Below are positions 17,730 through 26,712 of a DNA stretch of 64,000 bases, piece after piece; within the stretch, counting starts at the first letter, position 1; every line of letters starts with the position of its first letter. This stretch comes from Picosynechococcus sp. PCC 7002. GTDB lineage: Bacteria > Cyanobacteriota > Cyanobacteriia > Cyanobacteriales > MRBY01. Location of the stretch: positions 122,460-186,459 of the forward strand of contig NZ_CAWLFA010000007.1 in NCBI RefSeq assembly GCF_963860125.1, given 5' to 3'. A model generated the notes under the pieces. It made no database searches and was not told the origin of the DNA. It saw nothing but the letters and a program-made list of their open reading frames with translations. Both the position numbers and the translations under genes were made by a program.

Positions 17730-18044
17730 ATGGGACAGATTACTTCATTGTTCGTTAAAAAAGTTGTCGGAGTCGTTGAAGATGCCCTCGACAAAGATGA
17801 CCTCTTGAAATCGCTCGGTATTGATCCAGATAGCGCCGCTGATCCCTCCCAGATGGTTTCTGATACGGATTATTATTCCTTTCTAGAAAAGATTGCCATA
17901 GCCGAAAATAATGGTACAACTTTGCCACTGCGAGCGGGGGCGGCAATGCGTTGTGATGATTATGGTGCTTTTGGCCTGGCCTGGAAGTCAGCTACACATC
18001 TGGATTGTTATTCATATTTTTGTGCGTTCTGTTTAAACCGATAA
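17730..18044 (+). pseudogene. AraC-family regulator, truncated to its N-terminal sensor part
   Basis: 104 residues. The first ~90 (up to CDDYGAFGLAWKSATHL) match the N-terminal ligand-binding domain of AraC-type regulators (PF12625-like). The homology ends at about base 18000, and the last residues (DCYSYFCAFCLNR) are read from the tail of the convergent gene. The helix-turn-helix DNA-binding domain is absent, so it cannot act as a normal transcription factor. A deletion or rearrangement junction near 18000 is the simplest explanation. Confidence 0.7.
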
Positions 18045-18631
18045 AACTGGTCGGCCGCTAACCCTAGGGAATACATCATCAGGCTGTTGCTCGAAACCCC
18101 GACCACTGTACCCACCAGGGGAATCATTTCGAAAAAACTTAGGCCTGTTTTGAGACCATTGCCGCCGAGGGACAAGCCAAAAATTGCCAGAATTTCTGCC
18201 CGCCGACGGGGATCCTGGAGATTCAGCCCATGGAGGCCAGAAATTTGATAAACCATCTCCGCCTGGAGTTTTGTCATACTTGCCAACTCCCAGCCGAATA
18301 ATGCCAGGGCCAAAGGGGGCAAAAGATTGGCCACAAACCCTAATTTGGCAGCTTCTAGACTTTTTGCTTGGATAACTCGCTGGGTTAGTTGGGTTGGATT
18401 TTCGTTGGGATAAGCCTGTTTTAACCGCTGAATCTCAGCCTGAGCCATTGCCACATCCACATCTCCGACAATTGCTGCTAGCCAACCAAAGCCAAAGATT
18501 TTCTGAATTGTTTTAAAGATAGGATTGTTGGCGATCGCCACCAGATTTTGCCCTGTATTAGCAGTGAAAGTTTCAATGAAATCGTGGAGATCTTTTTGGC
18601 GGGCTTTGGAATCGAAGGGATTAGTCGGCAT
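18008..18631 (-). CDS. Membrane-associated protein, EcsC/DUF697-like
   Basis: 207 residues. An N-terminal helical region is followed by hydrophobic helices (LPPLALALFGWELASMTKLQ, EILAIFGLSLGG, IPLVGTVVGVSSNSLMMYSLG). The pattern of a helix-rich region with a glycine-rich IPLVGTVVG hairpin resembles EcsC and DUF697 proteins, which associate with membranes; their biochemical role is unknown. Its 3' end collides with the truncated AraC gene. Confidence 0.6.
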   Translation of the reverse strand: MPTNPFDSKARQKDLHDFIETFTANTGQNLVAIANNPIFKTIQKIFGFGWLAAIVGDVDVAMAQAEIQRLKQAYPNENPTQLTQRVIQAKSLEAAKLGFVANLLPPLALALFGWELASMTKLQAEMVYQISGLHGLNLQDPRRRAEILAIFGLSLGGNGLKTGLSFFEMIPLVGTVVGVSSNSLMMYSLGLAADQFYRFKQNAQKYE

Positions 18632-18956
18632 AAACTCCCAAATAACTTACAGGCTAATAGTCGTTCCTTTACCGTAACAAGTTGCTCCCCAATCAACCTC
18701 TGTAAAGAGAAGCAGTTTGATGCTAATCACCCAGCATAGAGTGCTAGAAAAAATTGTCTGGAGGTCGTGAAAGAGCTTTGATGGGGCTAGGAGCAAGCTT
18801 GACGTAGGCCAGTCTTCAAGCCATGGTGGGGAAAATAGTTATTGTTCACAGTATCCTTTAGGATATGGGTAGCTTCCCTAAAATGTTTTCTCCTGTTTTT
18901 GCTGAACTTTCCATGTAGAAAGCTTTTTAGGGCTTGTGTTTGTCAAGCGGCTTAAG
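18632..18956. other. Intergenic region between divergent genes
   Basis: About 325 bp without a credible ORF, between the EcsC-like gene (minus) and the promoter of the cation-chloride transporter (plus). No repeat or recognised motif was found. Confidence 0.4.
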
Positions 18957-18986
18957 TTGACAATGCTGTTTAGCCTCATCCATATT
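18957..18986 (+). promoter_or_regulatory. Candidate sigma-70 promoter of the 19046 transporter gene
   Basis: TTGACA (18957-18962) is an exact -35 box, and CATATT (18981-18986) is a plausible -10 box 18 bp later. The ATG lies 60 bp downstream. Confidence 0.45.
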
Positions 18987-19045
18987 TTGGATTGCTGAAG
19001 GTCAGTATATTTTTACCAGTAACAACACTCATCAACTTTTTTAAA

Positions 19046-21244
19046 ATGCCTTTAAAAACTAGCTCTACCGCTGTTACGACGCCAGCAGACAAAGCAGGGC
19101 TAGGTATGTTCGGTGGGGTCTTTACCCCTTCGCTGCTGACTATTTTGGGGGTGATTATGTACCTCCGCTTTGGTTGGGTGGTTGGCAATGTCGGCCTTTT
19201 TGGTACATGGCTGATTGTCACGATGGCTGTGAGCATTACCTTTCTGACAACGTTATCAATTTGTGCGATCGCCACTGATCGGGTCGTGCGAACTGGTGGC
19301 GCTTATTTTATGATTAGCCGCTCCCTAGGCATCGAGACCGGAGGAGCCGTAGGGATTCCCCTCTACTTTGCCCAGGCGCTGTCAGTTGCACTTTATACCA
19401 TTGGATTTGCCGAAAGCGTTGTCAATGCCTTTGGCCGCTTCAACCAGACTTACATTGCCCTAATTGTCACCATTCTTGTGGCAGTATTAGCAATTACCTC
19501 AGCCGAAATTGCCATCAAAGCCCAGTACTTCATCATGGCGATCATCGCCTTATCGCTTGTTTCCCTAGCTTTCGGTTCACCACTGGAAGCAACTCAGCTA
19601 GAACCCTGGGGTACGGATAGTGGCGAATCTTTCTGGACAGTTTTTGCCGTCTTTTTCCCAGCCGTGACCGGAATTATGGCCGGGGTTAATATGTCCGGCG
19701 ATCTCAAAGAACCGACAAAGGCAATTCCTACAGGTACATTGGCAGCCGTCGGCGTTGGTTATTTGATCTATATGGCTCTGCCTTTTTTTCTTGCCACCCG
19801 AGCCGATGCCAGTACGTTAGTTGAAAATCCCCTAATTATGCAGCAGATCGCCTTTTGGGGGCCATCAATTCTGTTAGGCATTTGGGGAGCGACATTATCG
19901 AGTGCTATCGGTAGCATTTTAGGTGCCCCCCGGATTTTGCAAGCCTTGGCAAGGGACCGCGTCTTACCGCGATGGCTAAGCTTCCTAGGCAAAGGCAGTG
20001 GTCCTAATAACGAACCACGCATCGGCACGGCGATCACCTTAGGGATCGTCACAGTAGCAGTCATGGTGGGTGATTTAAACTTAATCGCACCAGTGCTGAG
20101 TATGTTTTTTCTCACAACCTACCTAGTACTCAACATTGCCGCTGGCGTTGAAGGATTTCTTGATAGTCCCTCTTTTCGCCCTTTATTTGCAGTGCATTGG
20201 TCTTTCTCACTGCTTGGGGCTCTTGGATGTTTAGCAGTTATGTTTTTAATTAATCCAGTGGCGACCATCGTTGCTGGATTAATTGTTGCGATGATCTTTC
20301 TGTGGATTCAGCGGCGGGAATTAAAGAGTACTTGGGGAGATGCTCGTCGCGGTATTTGGATGATGCTGTTGAGAACAAGCTTATTTCAACTGGGTCATCA
20401 CCCCGATCCGAGAACATGGCGGCCCCATATGTTAGTCCTTTCCGGTGCACCAACGCGGCGTTGGGGATTAATCGAATTAGCAGATGGGTTAAATCGCAAT
20501 CGGGGCCTGTTTACCATTGCAAGTATTTTGCCGATGGATTCTCGCAGTATCCGTCAGCAGCAGCAAATGGAAAAGAGCATTAATGATTATCTGCAAGAGC
20601 GAAATATACAGGCATTGGTCAGGGTCTTGACCGCCCAAGATCCATTTGTGGGCGTGGAGCGGCTTGTTGAAATTTATGGCCTTGGCCCCATCGTGCCTGA
20701 TACAGTCCTCCTTGGTAATAATGAAACCCCCGAAAATCGCAGTAGCTATTGTCAGCTTATCCATGCACTGCATCGCGCTGAGCGTAATGTGATTATCTAT
20801 CGAGAGAAATCTCAGCCCGAAAGTAAGCAGCATCATCAAATTGATGTTTGGTGGGGAGGTTTGCACGCGAATGGTGCACTCATGATGATCTTGGCAGAGC
20901 TACTGCGGGACAGTATGGAATGGCGTAGCGCTCAAATTTATTTGAAGCTAGTGGTGCCGGATCAATCAGCCGCAGCAACTGCCAAACAAAATATTAATGT
21001 CCTGGTGCAAACGCTTCGCATTGATGCAGAGATTTGTATCTTGGTGGCAGAAGGTCGATCATTTGATGAGATTTTGTCTGAGTCTTCGCGTAATGCAGAT
21101 CAAGTCATCCTCGGTATCGCAGAACCGAACGAGAATTTTTATGATTACTATGCCTCCATTGAAGAGAGAATCCATGATCTACCATCTACAATGTTGGTTC
21201 TTGCTGCACCAAGCTTCGCCTTTGCTGAAGTCCTAAAGAAGTAG
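19046..21244 (+). CDS. Cation-chloride cotransporter-like permease (SLC12/APC superfamily)
   Basis: The ATG at 19046 (MPLKTSS) is chosen over a TTG 54 bp earlier. 732 residues: roughly the first 430 hold about twelve membrane helices starting with GMFGGVFTPSLLTILGVIMYLRFGWVVGN, the hallmark start of SLC12 Na-K-Cl or K-Cl cotransporters. The remaining ~300 residues form a cytoplasmic domain, as in the animal proteins. It probably moves chloride with Na+ and/or K+ across the inner membrane, useful to a marine or brackish organism. Ion specificity cannot be read by eye. Confidence 0.85.
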   Translation: MPLKTSSTAVTTPADKAGLGMFGGVFTPSLLTILGVIMYLRFGWVVGNVGLFGTWLIVTMAVSITFLTTLSICAIATDRVVRTGGAYFMISRSLGIETGGAVGIPLYFAQALSVALYTIGFAESVVNAFGRFNQTYIALIVTILVAVLAITSAEIAIKAQYFIMAIIALSLVSLAFGSPLEATQLEPWGTDSGESFWTVFAVFFPAVTGIMAGVNMSGDLKEPTKAIPTGTLAAVGVGYLIYMALPFFLATRADASTLVENPLIMQQIAFWGPSILLGIWGATLSSAIGSILGAPRILQALARDRVLPRWLSFLGKGSGPNNEPRIGTAITLGIVTVAVMVGDLNLIAPVLSMFFLTTYLVLNIAAGVEGFLDSPSFRPLFAVHWSFSLLGALGCLAVMFLINPVATIVAGLIVAMIFLWIQRRELKSTWGDARRGIWMMLLRTSLFQLGHHPDPRTWRPHMLVLSGAPTRRWGLIELADGLNRNRGLFTIASILPMDSRSIRQQQQMEKSINDYLQERNIQALVRVLTAQDPFVGVERLVEIYGLGPIVPDTVLLGNNETPENRSSYCQLIHALHRAERNVIIYREKSQPESKQHHQIDVWWGGLHANGALMMILAELLRDSMEWRSAQIYLKLVVPDQSAAATAKQNINVLVQTLRIDAEICILVAEGRSFDEILSESSRNADQVILGIAEPNENFYDYYASIEERIHDLPSTMLVLAAPSFAFAEVLKK

Positions 21245-21361
21245 TACTTATTTTTTTCGATCCAACTTCAAATCCTGCTGTATCAAAAAATCTGCACTTC
21301 ATGACTCTGTAATGGGCATTAGGTCGTTCACAATAAGGGTGTTCCGCAGCTCTCGCTACCC

Positions 21362-21937
21362 ATGGATATTATTTTAGCTCTTTGTATTGGCGTTACTCTC
21401 AGTGCTGCTGCTGGCTTTCGTATTTTCATTCCCCCGCTAATACTCAGTGGGATGGCGATCTTCGGCGATCTATCCCTCGGTGAAGATTTTGTCTGGTTGG
21501 GAACTTACCCAGCCTTTTTTGCTTTTGGAATAGCGACGATCGTTGAAATACTTGCTTACTACATTCCTGTTGTTGACAATTTATTAGATGGGATTGAGAT
21601 TCCTTTGGCGATCGCTGTTGGTACTCTTTTAACTTCTGCCAGCCTGGGGCAGCTAACTGAACTGGAACCGTTACTCCAATGGACTTTAGCAATTCTTGCA
21701 GGTGGAAGTACTGCCGGTACCATTGAAACTTTTACGGCGGTAACGCGAGGCGCTTCAACTACGGCTACTGGCGGCATTGCTAATCCAGTGGTGTCAACGG
21801 TCGAGGCTCTTAGTGCCGGAGTTTTATCTTTACTGGCACTATTTGTGCCGTTCCTGGCAATAGCGATTGTTGTTGGGGTTCTGGGAGTTGCGCTACAGCG
21901 ACTATTTCGTGTTTTTGTTCGAAAATCTAGATCTTAG
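21362..21937 (+). CDS. DUF4126 membrane protein
   Basis: 191 residues, hydrophobic throughout, with glycine-rich membrane hairpins (SAAAGFRIFIPPLILS, AGGSTAGTIETFTAVTRG, VVSTVEALSAGVLSLLALFVP). This is the DUF4126 pattern; no function is known. It follows the transporter gene after 117 bp and could share its transcript. Confidence 0.8.
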   Translation: MDIILALCIGVTLSAAAGFRIFIPPLILSGMAIFGDLSLGEDFVWLGTYPAFFAFGIATIVEILAYYIPVVDNLLDGIEIPLAIAVGTLLTSASLGQLTELEPLLQWTLAILAGGSTAGTIETFTAVTRGASTTATGGIANPVVSTVEALSAGVLSLLALFVPFLAIAIVVGVLGVALQRLFRVFVRKSRS

Positions 21938-22172
21938 TGATCTCAGAGCAATTGATTATGAGATTGCTGAGGAAAACAATCTTGCAATTTTTGACCAGAC
22001 AATGTTTCTGATAATGTGCCCAAGCTGTTAAATGACCTGACTGCCATTGGTCATCAAGGCCCAGTCTTTGAAAAGGTTGCAGTGAATCCTTACGGAGCCT
22101 GTTTTGGCAGGAGCAACTATTTATTGTAGGTTTGGCGGTCTCTTCATGTTTTTTTTATTTATACTTGCGAAA

Positions 22173-22632
22173 TTTGTATACTTGCCAGATTGTCAAGTCA
22201 TAGCGCAAGAAAATTAACATTGCGTTACGATGCAATCAAGATGATAGCCTCAGTGCCCCATAAAAAATCGAGGATGACAATCTTCGCCGCGAAGACTAAA
22301 ACTTACTCAATATTCACGGCGATCGCCTTTACTGATAGCTACTGGTTTACGTACTCATGTTTCCTAACCTCCTCAATGCCACCCAAGAATACTGGCGCAA
22401 GCTAGACGACCTGGAAGCAAGGTATCAACAGGGTGAAATTTCATTACAAGAAGTTAATGCAGAGGTGACCAGACTAATACGAGAATTAGGAAATGAGCGA
22501 CGCCGCAGCCTACGTAGTTTTAAAAATATGCTGCAGGGGTGGTTTAGTCAGCAAAAGGAATTCGTTTACGGGTTAATCCTGTTGGCAGTTGTAACCTATG
22601 GTTGGGTCATTTCAACGACACAGTTCTCTTAG
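22173..22632 (+). repeat. Inverted duplicate, copy 2 (partner at 3600-4058)
   Basis: Plus-strand copy of the segment described at 3600-4058. The leader and the 91-aa gene are conserved, while flanking DNA differs. The remaining ~235 bp between 21938 and 22172 hold nothing recognisable. Confidence 0.8.
22357..22632 (+). CDS. Small membrane protein of unknown function, copy 2 of a duplicated gene
   Basis: 91 residues, a near twin of the product at 3600-3875: MFPNLLNATQEYWRKLD start, helical charged middle with ERRRSLRSFKNMLQGWF, C-terminal membrane helix. Substitutions are mostly conservative (for example D/N, Q/R, V/I), suggesting both copies are under selection. Function unknown. Confidence 0.7.
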   Translation: MFPNLLNATQEYWRKLDDLEARYQQGEISLQEVNAEVTRLIRELGNERRRSLRSFKNMLQGWFSQQKEFVYGLILLAVVTYGWVISTTQFS

Positions 22633-22704
22633 CTCGACTTTATCCATTGAAGGAAGTGAGGAAACGGTAGCAAAATCAGAGTAGAAGATTCGCAGAGGTT
22701 CTGA

Positions 22705-22806
22705 GGCAATGCTACCGGGGGCGAGGGAGCCAAATTCTGGTTATCAGTGCTCAATGAAATCTACCATCGCGGGGTAGAGAACATTTGGGTAGTACTAAAG
22801 GGGTAA
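22705..22806 (+). mobile_element. IS256-family transposase remnant
   Basis: A 33-codon open stretch reads ...GEGAKFWLSVLNEIYHRG followed by VENIWVV and a stop. It resembles the central region of IS256/Mutator transposases (EGAKFWLxVLxxxxxRGV). Nothing upstream or downstream continues it in frame, and no terminal repeats were found, so it is a decayed fragment. The rest of 22633-23000 shows no other feature I can support. Confidence 0.5.
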
Positions 22807-23000
22807 TGATGAATTTTAGTGATGGATAAAATTCCACAGCAGTTCAATGTGATTAAATACACACCTGGAGAAAACTAAGTGGCTATGTCCACATTTTTGA
22901 TGGTGTATTGAGATAGACCGCAACAAACCCATCATTACCTTTTAGGTTTCACCTAATTGCGTAAGCAAAAAGCACTAGCACAACAAAAGCCAGATGTTAC

Positions 23001-23627
23001 TTAAGAACAAGGAATAAAGCCAAACTCAATACGGTAAATGACATCCTCTAAAGTCACATCCACCGTATCAATACCCATAGAAGTAACTTCATCACCGGAA
23101 CGGGGTCCCCAAGCGCTAATGTTAGTGTTAATGCCAAAGTTTGTTGTAACCGGTCGAGTGCAAGCATTGACCGCTGAAAGGGCAATATCGACATTACGTT
23201 CAAAATCGCTTTGAAAGCCTGGGCCAAAGTTGCTACGGTCAACCCACCCGCCACTTGCACCGAAACTCGCAAAAGTATTCAGCGTACTACGTGCCCCCGA
23301 TACATTAGGAATATTGGCATAACCTAAATAGCGGAGATTCACCGGTTGTACTGTGTAACCGCTAGGAACATCAAGCTTCATACGAATGTTGCAAGAAGCC
23401 CGTTTAAATTCCCGTCGGGCCGCTTCGGTATACATTTCACTAAAAATAATTGAAACCGAATTCCCATTCACAATCCCAAAAGCACTGCCAGGAGGACAGC
23501 CACTACCATTTACAATGACTGGTACACGTTTAAAGGCAAACCCTTCTTCTGCCTTGACGGCTTGAACATTCGCAGTGACTATACCCGAAGCAGCCAATAG
23601 ACCTAAAAAAGCGTGTTCTAACTTCAT
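23001..23627 (-). CDS. Secreted DUF4360-like protein
   Basis: The ATG at 23627 is chosen because GAGGTAA precedes it and a signal peptide follows (MKLEHAFLGLLAASGIVTANVQAVKA). Extending upstream to 23819 would add 64 residues with no such logic. The 208-residue product contains GSGCPPGSAF, then RASCNIRMKLDVPSGYTV and a terminal cysteine, a pattern typical of DUF4360 secreted proteins (cysteine-bonded, beta-rich). Role unknown. Monocistronic. Confidence 0.75.
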   Translation of the reverse strand: MKLEHAFLGLLAASGIVTANVQAVKAEEGFAFKRVPVIVNGSGCPPGSAFGIVNGNSVSIIFSEMYTEAARREFKRASCNIRMKLDVPSGYTVQPVNLRYLGYANIPNVSGARSTLNTFASFGASGGWVDRSNFGPGFQSDFERNVDIALSAVNACTRPVTTNFGINTNISAWGPRSGDEVTSMGIDTVDVTLEDVIYRIEFGFIPCS

Positions 23628-24291
23628 TTCAATTACCTCATTAATGATGCAGTTTCCAATTCGTTTTTCTAGATTTAAAGTTCTAGATTTCAAGAAAGTC
23701 AAAAGTTCGCCAAAAGATTTGACGCAGCTATTTATTAACTGGTGATGGTGTATTAATGCTTTCTTTTTTGAAGAGGTATTGCAGATTGTGTTAGGGTATT
23801 TGACTAGATTGGTTATCAATTGTTTCCAATTTTTAGATTTATTTTACGGGAACAAAATTCAAGATTTTTAGTCGATCCAGACGCTGTTTTCAGAATCGTT
23901 CAAAATTAATATTTTTTTGCATCTAAATTCCAACTAGGTACCTCTCTTTTTTTCAGAGATATTAATAAGCCAATTAAGAATCTCCTGATACCTGAGTTTT
24001 AATTAATTGGCCAATATTTCAGCAAGCTCTAGGAATAGCACTAATTTGGAAGGAATATATCCATTGAATCTGAGAGGATACCTAAACAGCATCAAATACT
24101 ATTGAGTCACTACCCTAAATCTCTTCATGTGGGGGACGAGACTGCATTGACTTAGCATTTAGGAGATTTTCCTAGCCTGGGGGAGCAAGGGGGGCTTTGC
24201 CAGCATTATTCCAAACCAACCCTAAGAAGAGTGAATAACTCTCCACAAAATAAGTCGACATCCAAACGCTTGAACCGTAGTGTAGAATATT
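23628..24291. other. Long intergenic region upstream of hemB
   Basis: About 660 bp between the divergently transcribed DUF4360 gene and hemB. AT-rich, no credible ORF. It must hold the DUF4360 promoter; the metal-regulator box is at its right end. No other structure was found. Confidence 0.4.
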
Positions 24292-24311
24292 CGAGAATGA
24301 TTATCATTTTT
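24292..24311. promoter_or_regulatory. Fur/Zur-type operator directly before hemB
   Basis: AATGATTATCATT (24296-24308) is a perfect 6-1-6 inverted repeat of the Fur type. Read as a cyanobacterial Zur box (TGATAAT-N-ATTATCA), 24292-24306 matches 13 of 15 positions with a perfect right half. It ends only a few bases before the ATG at 24316, so a bound repressor would block transcription or its start. Which FUR-family protein binds cannot be decided here. Confidence 0.65.
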
Positions 24312-24315
24312 TATT

Positions 24316-25401
24316 ATGTCGATACCCCCACCTCGCCCAGAGTCTCCTTTAGCCACTGTTGTAAATATTTCTACTAAAGCCACAACCCCTGCTAAAACCA
24401 CTGATGCTACGACTCCTGCTGAAGTAGCAATATATCGGCCCCGGCGACTACGACGGACTACTGCTTTACGCCGCATGGTGCGTGAAACGGCTTTGACGGT
24501 GAATGATTTTATTTATCCTCTATTTGTCATGGAGGGTGAAGGACAAAAAGCGGAAATCCCTTCGATGCCTGGCTGTTTTCGTTATTCTTTGGATTTGCTA
24601 TTAGCTGAAGTGGCGACAGCTTATGACCTCAGCATTGGGGCGATCGCCCTTTTTCCGTTGATTCCTGATTACCAAAAAGACAATATAGGTACCGAAAGCC
24701 ATAATCCTGCCGGGTTGATTCCTCGAACTGTACGGGCGATTAAAGAAGCTCTGCCCGACATGGTTGTAATCACAGATATCGCCCTCGATCCCTATAGCAG
24801 CGAGGGCCATGACGGCATTGTCCAAGATGGAGAAATTCTCAATGATGAGACAGTTGCTGTCCTGGTCAAACAAGCCCTCATGCACGCAGAGGCAGGGGCT
24901 GATTTTGTGGCACCATCGGACATGATGGATGGTCGCGTGGGTGCAATTCGCCGCGCCCTCGATGCAGCGGGCTGGATTAATGTGGGGATTCTTGCCTATT
25001 CCGCTAAATATGCATCTGCTTACTATGGGCCATTTCGAGATGCCTTGGATTCGGCCCCTAAGTTTGGTGACAAAAAAACCTACCAAATGGACCCGGCCAA
25101 TGGTCAAGAGGCCCTCAAAGAAGTGGAATTAGACATTCTCGAAGGGGCTGACATCGTGATGGTTAAACCGGCCTTAGCCTATCTGGATATTATCTATCGC
25201 ATCAAACAACGGACAAATTTACCCGTCGCCGCCTACAACGTCAGTGGGGAATATGCCATGGTCAAAGCAGCGGCCAAACGGGGTTGGTTAGATGAACAAA
25301 CAGTCGTGCTAGAAACCTTGACCAGCATGAAACGGGCAGGGGCTGACTTGATTTTGACCTATTTCGCTAAGGAAGCGGCTATAGCTTTACAGCAAATGTA
25401 A
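24316..25401 (+). CDS. hemB: Porphobilinogen synthase (delta-aminolevulinate dehydratase), zinc-free active site type
   Basis: 361 residues; condenses two 5-aminolevulinates to porphobilinogen in haem and chlorophyll synthesis, in the cytosol. Visible motifs: RPRRLRRTTALRRMVRET start of the core, active-site lysines in YSAKYASAYYGPFRDA and VMVKPALAYLD, and DFVAPSDMMDGRV. The metal site reads DIALDPYSSEGHDG: it lacks the three cysteines of the zinc-dependent type, so catalysis should not need zinc there. A Ser/Thr/Pro-rich extension of ~37 residues precedes the usual start of the family. Together with the Fur/Zur box this fits a metal-responsive copy of the gene; whether another hemB exists lies outside the window. 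Confidence 0.93.
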   Translation: MSIPPPRPESPLATVVNISTKATTPAKTTDATTPAEVAIYRPRRLRRTTALRRMVRETALTVNDFIYPLFVMEGEGQKAEIPSMPGCFRYSLDLLLAEVATAYDLSIGAIALFPLIPDYQKDNIGTESHNPAGLIPRTVRAIKEALPDMVVITDIALDPYSSEGHDGIVQDGEILNDETVAVLVKQALMHAEAGADFVAPSDMMDGRVGAIRRALDAAGWINVGILAYSAKYASAYYGPFRDALDSAPKFGDKKTYQMDPANGQEALKEVELDILEGADIVMVKPALAYLDIIYRIKQRTNLPVAAYNVSGEYAMVKAAAKRGWLDEQTVVLETLTSMKRAGADLILTYFAKEAAIALQQM

Positions 25402-25522
25402 TTCGCTGATCTTCCCTACATCTAAAACCAGTCAGTCATCCTTCGGCGCGTTGCCGCATAAAACTTGCAGGGCGATCGCCCTCCGACAACCAACAAACCA
25501 CTAATTGATAAAACTTGATCCC

Positions 25523-26161
25523 ATGGACTTACCCATTTCTTTGACCGATATTCGCCAACAAACCATTAATACTGAAATCAAACCACCAGTTTCAGAAGCC
25601 GAAATGCAGGCAGCCGTGCGCACTTTATTACTCGGCTTAGGCGAAGATCCAGATCGTGAAGGATTACGCGATACGCCGAAACGATTGGTTAAAGCCCTTA
25701 AATTTTTGACATCTGGCTACCATCAATCCCTCGATGAACTCCTGAACGGGGCTGTGTTCCATGAAAATACCAATGAAATGGTCTTAGTGCGAGATATTGA
25801 TCTATTTAGTTCTTGCGAACACCATATTCTGCCGATTTTAGGCCGCGCCCATGTGGCCTACATTCCAAATGGTAAGGTGATCGGCCTCTCTAAAATTGCC
25901 CGTATTTGTGAAATGTACGCCCGGCGTTTACAAGTACAAGAACGCTTAACCCAACAAATTGCCGATGCCCTCCATGGATTATTACAACCCCAGGGAGTCG
26001 CTGTTGTGGTTGAGGCAACCCACATGTGCATGGTGATGCGTGGGGTCGAGAAACCAGGCTCTTGGACAGTAACCAGTTCAATGCAGGGCATATTTGCCGA
26101 CAATGACGCCACTCGCCAAGAATTCATGGAGTTAATTCGCCATCGTCCTTCGTTCCACTAG
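25523..26161 (+). CDS. folE: GTP cyclohydrolase I
   Basis: ATG at 25523 preferred over a TTG at 25505. 212 residues; converts GTP to 7,8-dihydroneopterin triphosphate, the first step of folate and pterin synthesis, as a cytosolic decamer. Motifs: EDPDREGLRDTPKR, DIDLFSSCEHHILPI, GLSKIARICEMYARRLQVQERLT and EATHMCMVMRGV. Zinc ligands are present (Cys98 and His101 in CEHH, and the later HMC cysteine), so it is the zinc-dependent FolE1 type. It follows hemB after 121 bp on the same strand and may share the Fur/Zur-controlled transcript. folE and hemB genes are known members of Zur regulons in some cyanobacteria. Confidence 0.93.
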   Translation: MDLPISLTDIRQQTINTEIKPPVSEAEMQAAVRTLLLGLGEDPDREGLRDTPKRLVKALKFLTSGYHQSLDELLNGAVFHENTNEMVLVRDIDLFSSCEHHILPILGRAHVAYIPNGKVIGLSKIARICEMYARRLQVQERLTQQIADALHGLLQPQGVAVVVEATHMCMVMRGVEKPGSWTVTSSMQGIFADNDATRQEFMELIRHRPSFH

Positions 26162-26192
26162 AAAATATTGATTCCCCTGGAAATCTAAAAAA

Positions 26193-26245
26193 ATCCCCCT
26201 AAATTACCTTTTTTTGGTGGTTTAGGGGGAAATTCTGCTTTTTTT
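26193..26245 (+). terminator. Intrinsic terminator after folE
   Basis: TCCCCCTAAA (26193-26202) pairs perfectly with TTTAGGGGGA (26221-26230), and a run of seven T follows at about 26239-26245. It ends the hemB-folE transcript and also separates it from the convergent gene at 26257. Confidence 0.85.
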
Positions 26246-26256
26246 GGACGAAAAAA

Positions 26257-26616
26257 TCAACCAAATCCCACGGTGCCATAGCGCACTGTCCGAAAGGTCA
26301 CTTGGTCTGTATTGGGATTGTAGAGGGTGTAGGTGGCTTGCTTGGGGACTCGGTCCACACTGCCAACACCAACAATCAAACGGGCGGCAGTACCAACAGA
26401 GTCGCCAATAGTATAGTTCTGACTGACCGCAGTCTGGTCAAGGGTAGTGACTGTAGCCGCCAATTTTCCGGTGCTCACCTGATATTGGAAGGTTTGGCCC
26501 GATCGACCGCAAAAAAGGCGATTACTCCCCGTGCGGGACAGACGATCTAGTAAAACCAAAGGAGAAATGTCTGGTGTGAGGGCTTCAAACACCGTCAGGC
26601 TACTGCCATGAAGCAA
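26257..26616 (-). CDS. Short hypothetical protein, possibly a 5'-truncated gene
   Basis: The only available start is a TTG at 26616; the frame stays open a little further upstream (…KLLFAELDCLL) without a good start codon. The ~119-residue product is Thr/Val-rich, beta-type, with one cysteine (RLFCGRSGQTF), and ends in TVGFG. No family recognised. Lack of a normal start and Shine-Dalgarno suggests the C-terminal remnant of a longer secreted protein. Confidence 0.4.
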   Translation of the reverse strand: MLHGSSLTVFEALTPDISPLVLLDRLSRTGSNRLFCGRSGQTFQYQVSTGKLAATVTTLDQTAVSQNYTIGDSVGTAARLIVGVGSVDRVPKQATYTLYNPNTDQVTFRTVRYGTVGFG

Positions 26617-26652
26617 AAGACAGTCTAATTCTGCAAATAAGAGTTTTAAGAA

Positions 26653-26684
26653 AATAGCTCAAGCTATTATGAACTTGAGCTATT
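26653..26684. terminator. Perfect 11-bp hairpin downstream of the 26713-27420 gene
   Basis: AATAGCTCAAG (26653-26663) and CTTGAGCTATT (26674-26684) are exact complements with a 10-nt loop. T-rich runs follow on both strands (TTTTT on plus, TTTTCTT on minus), so it can terminate transcripts from either side, chiefly the minus-strand gene that ends at 26713. Confidence 0.7.
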
Positions 26685-26712
26685 TTTGTCTATTTTGAGA
26701 TTCAATCTATTA

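Noticed and set aside
23628..23819. 64-residue N-terminal extension of the DUF4360 gene
   Set aside because: The inner ATG at 23627 has a strong GAGGTAA and a signal peptide follows it; the extension would bury the signal.
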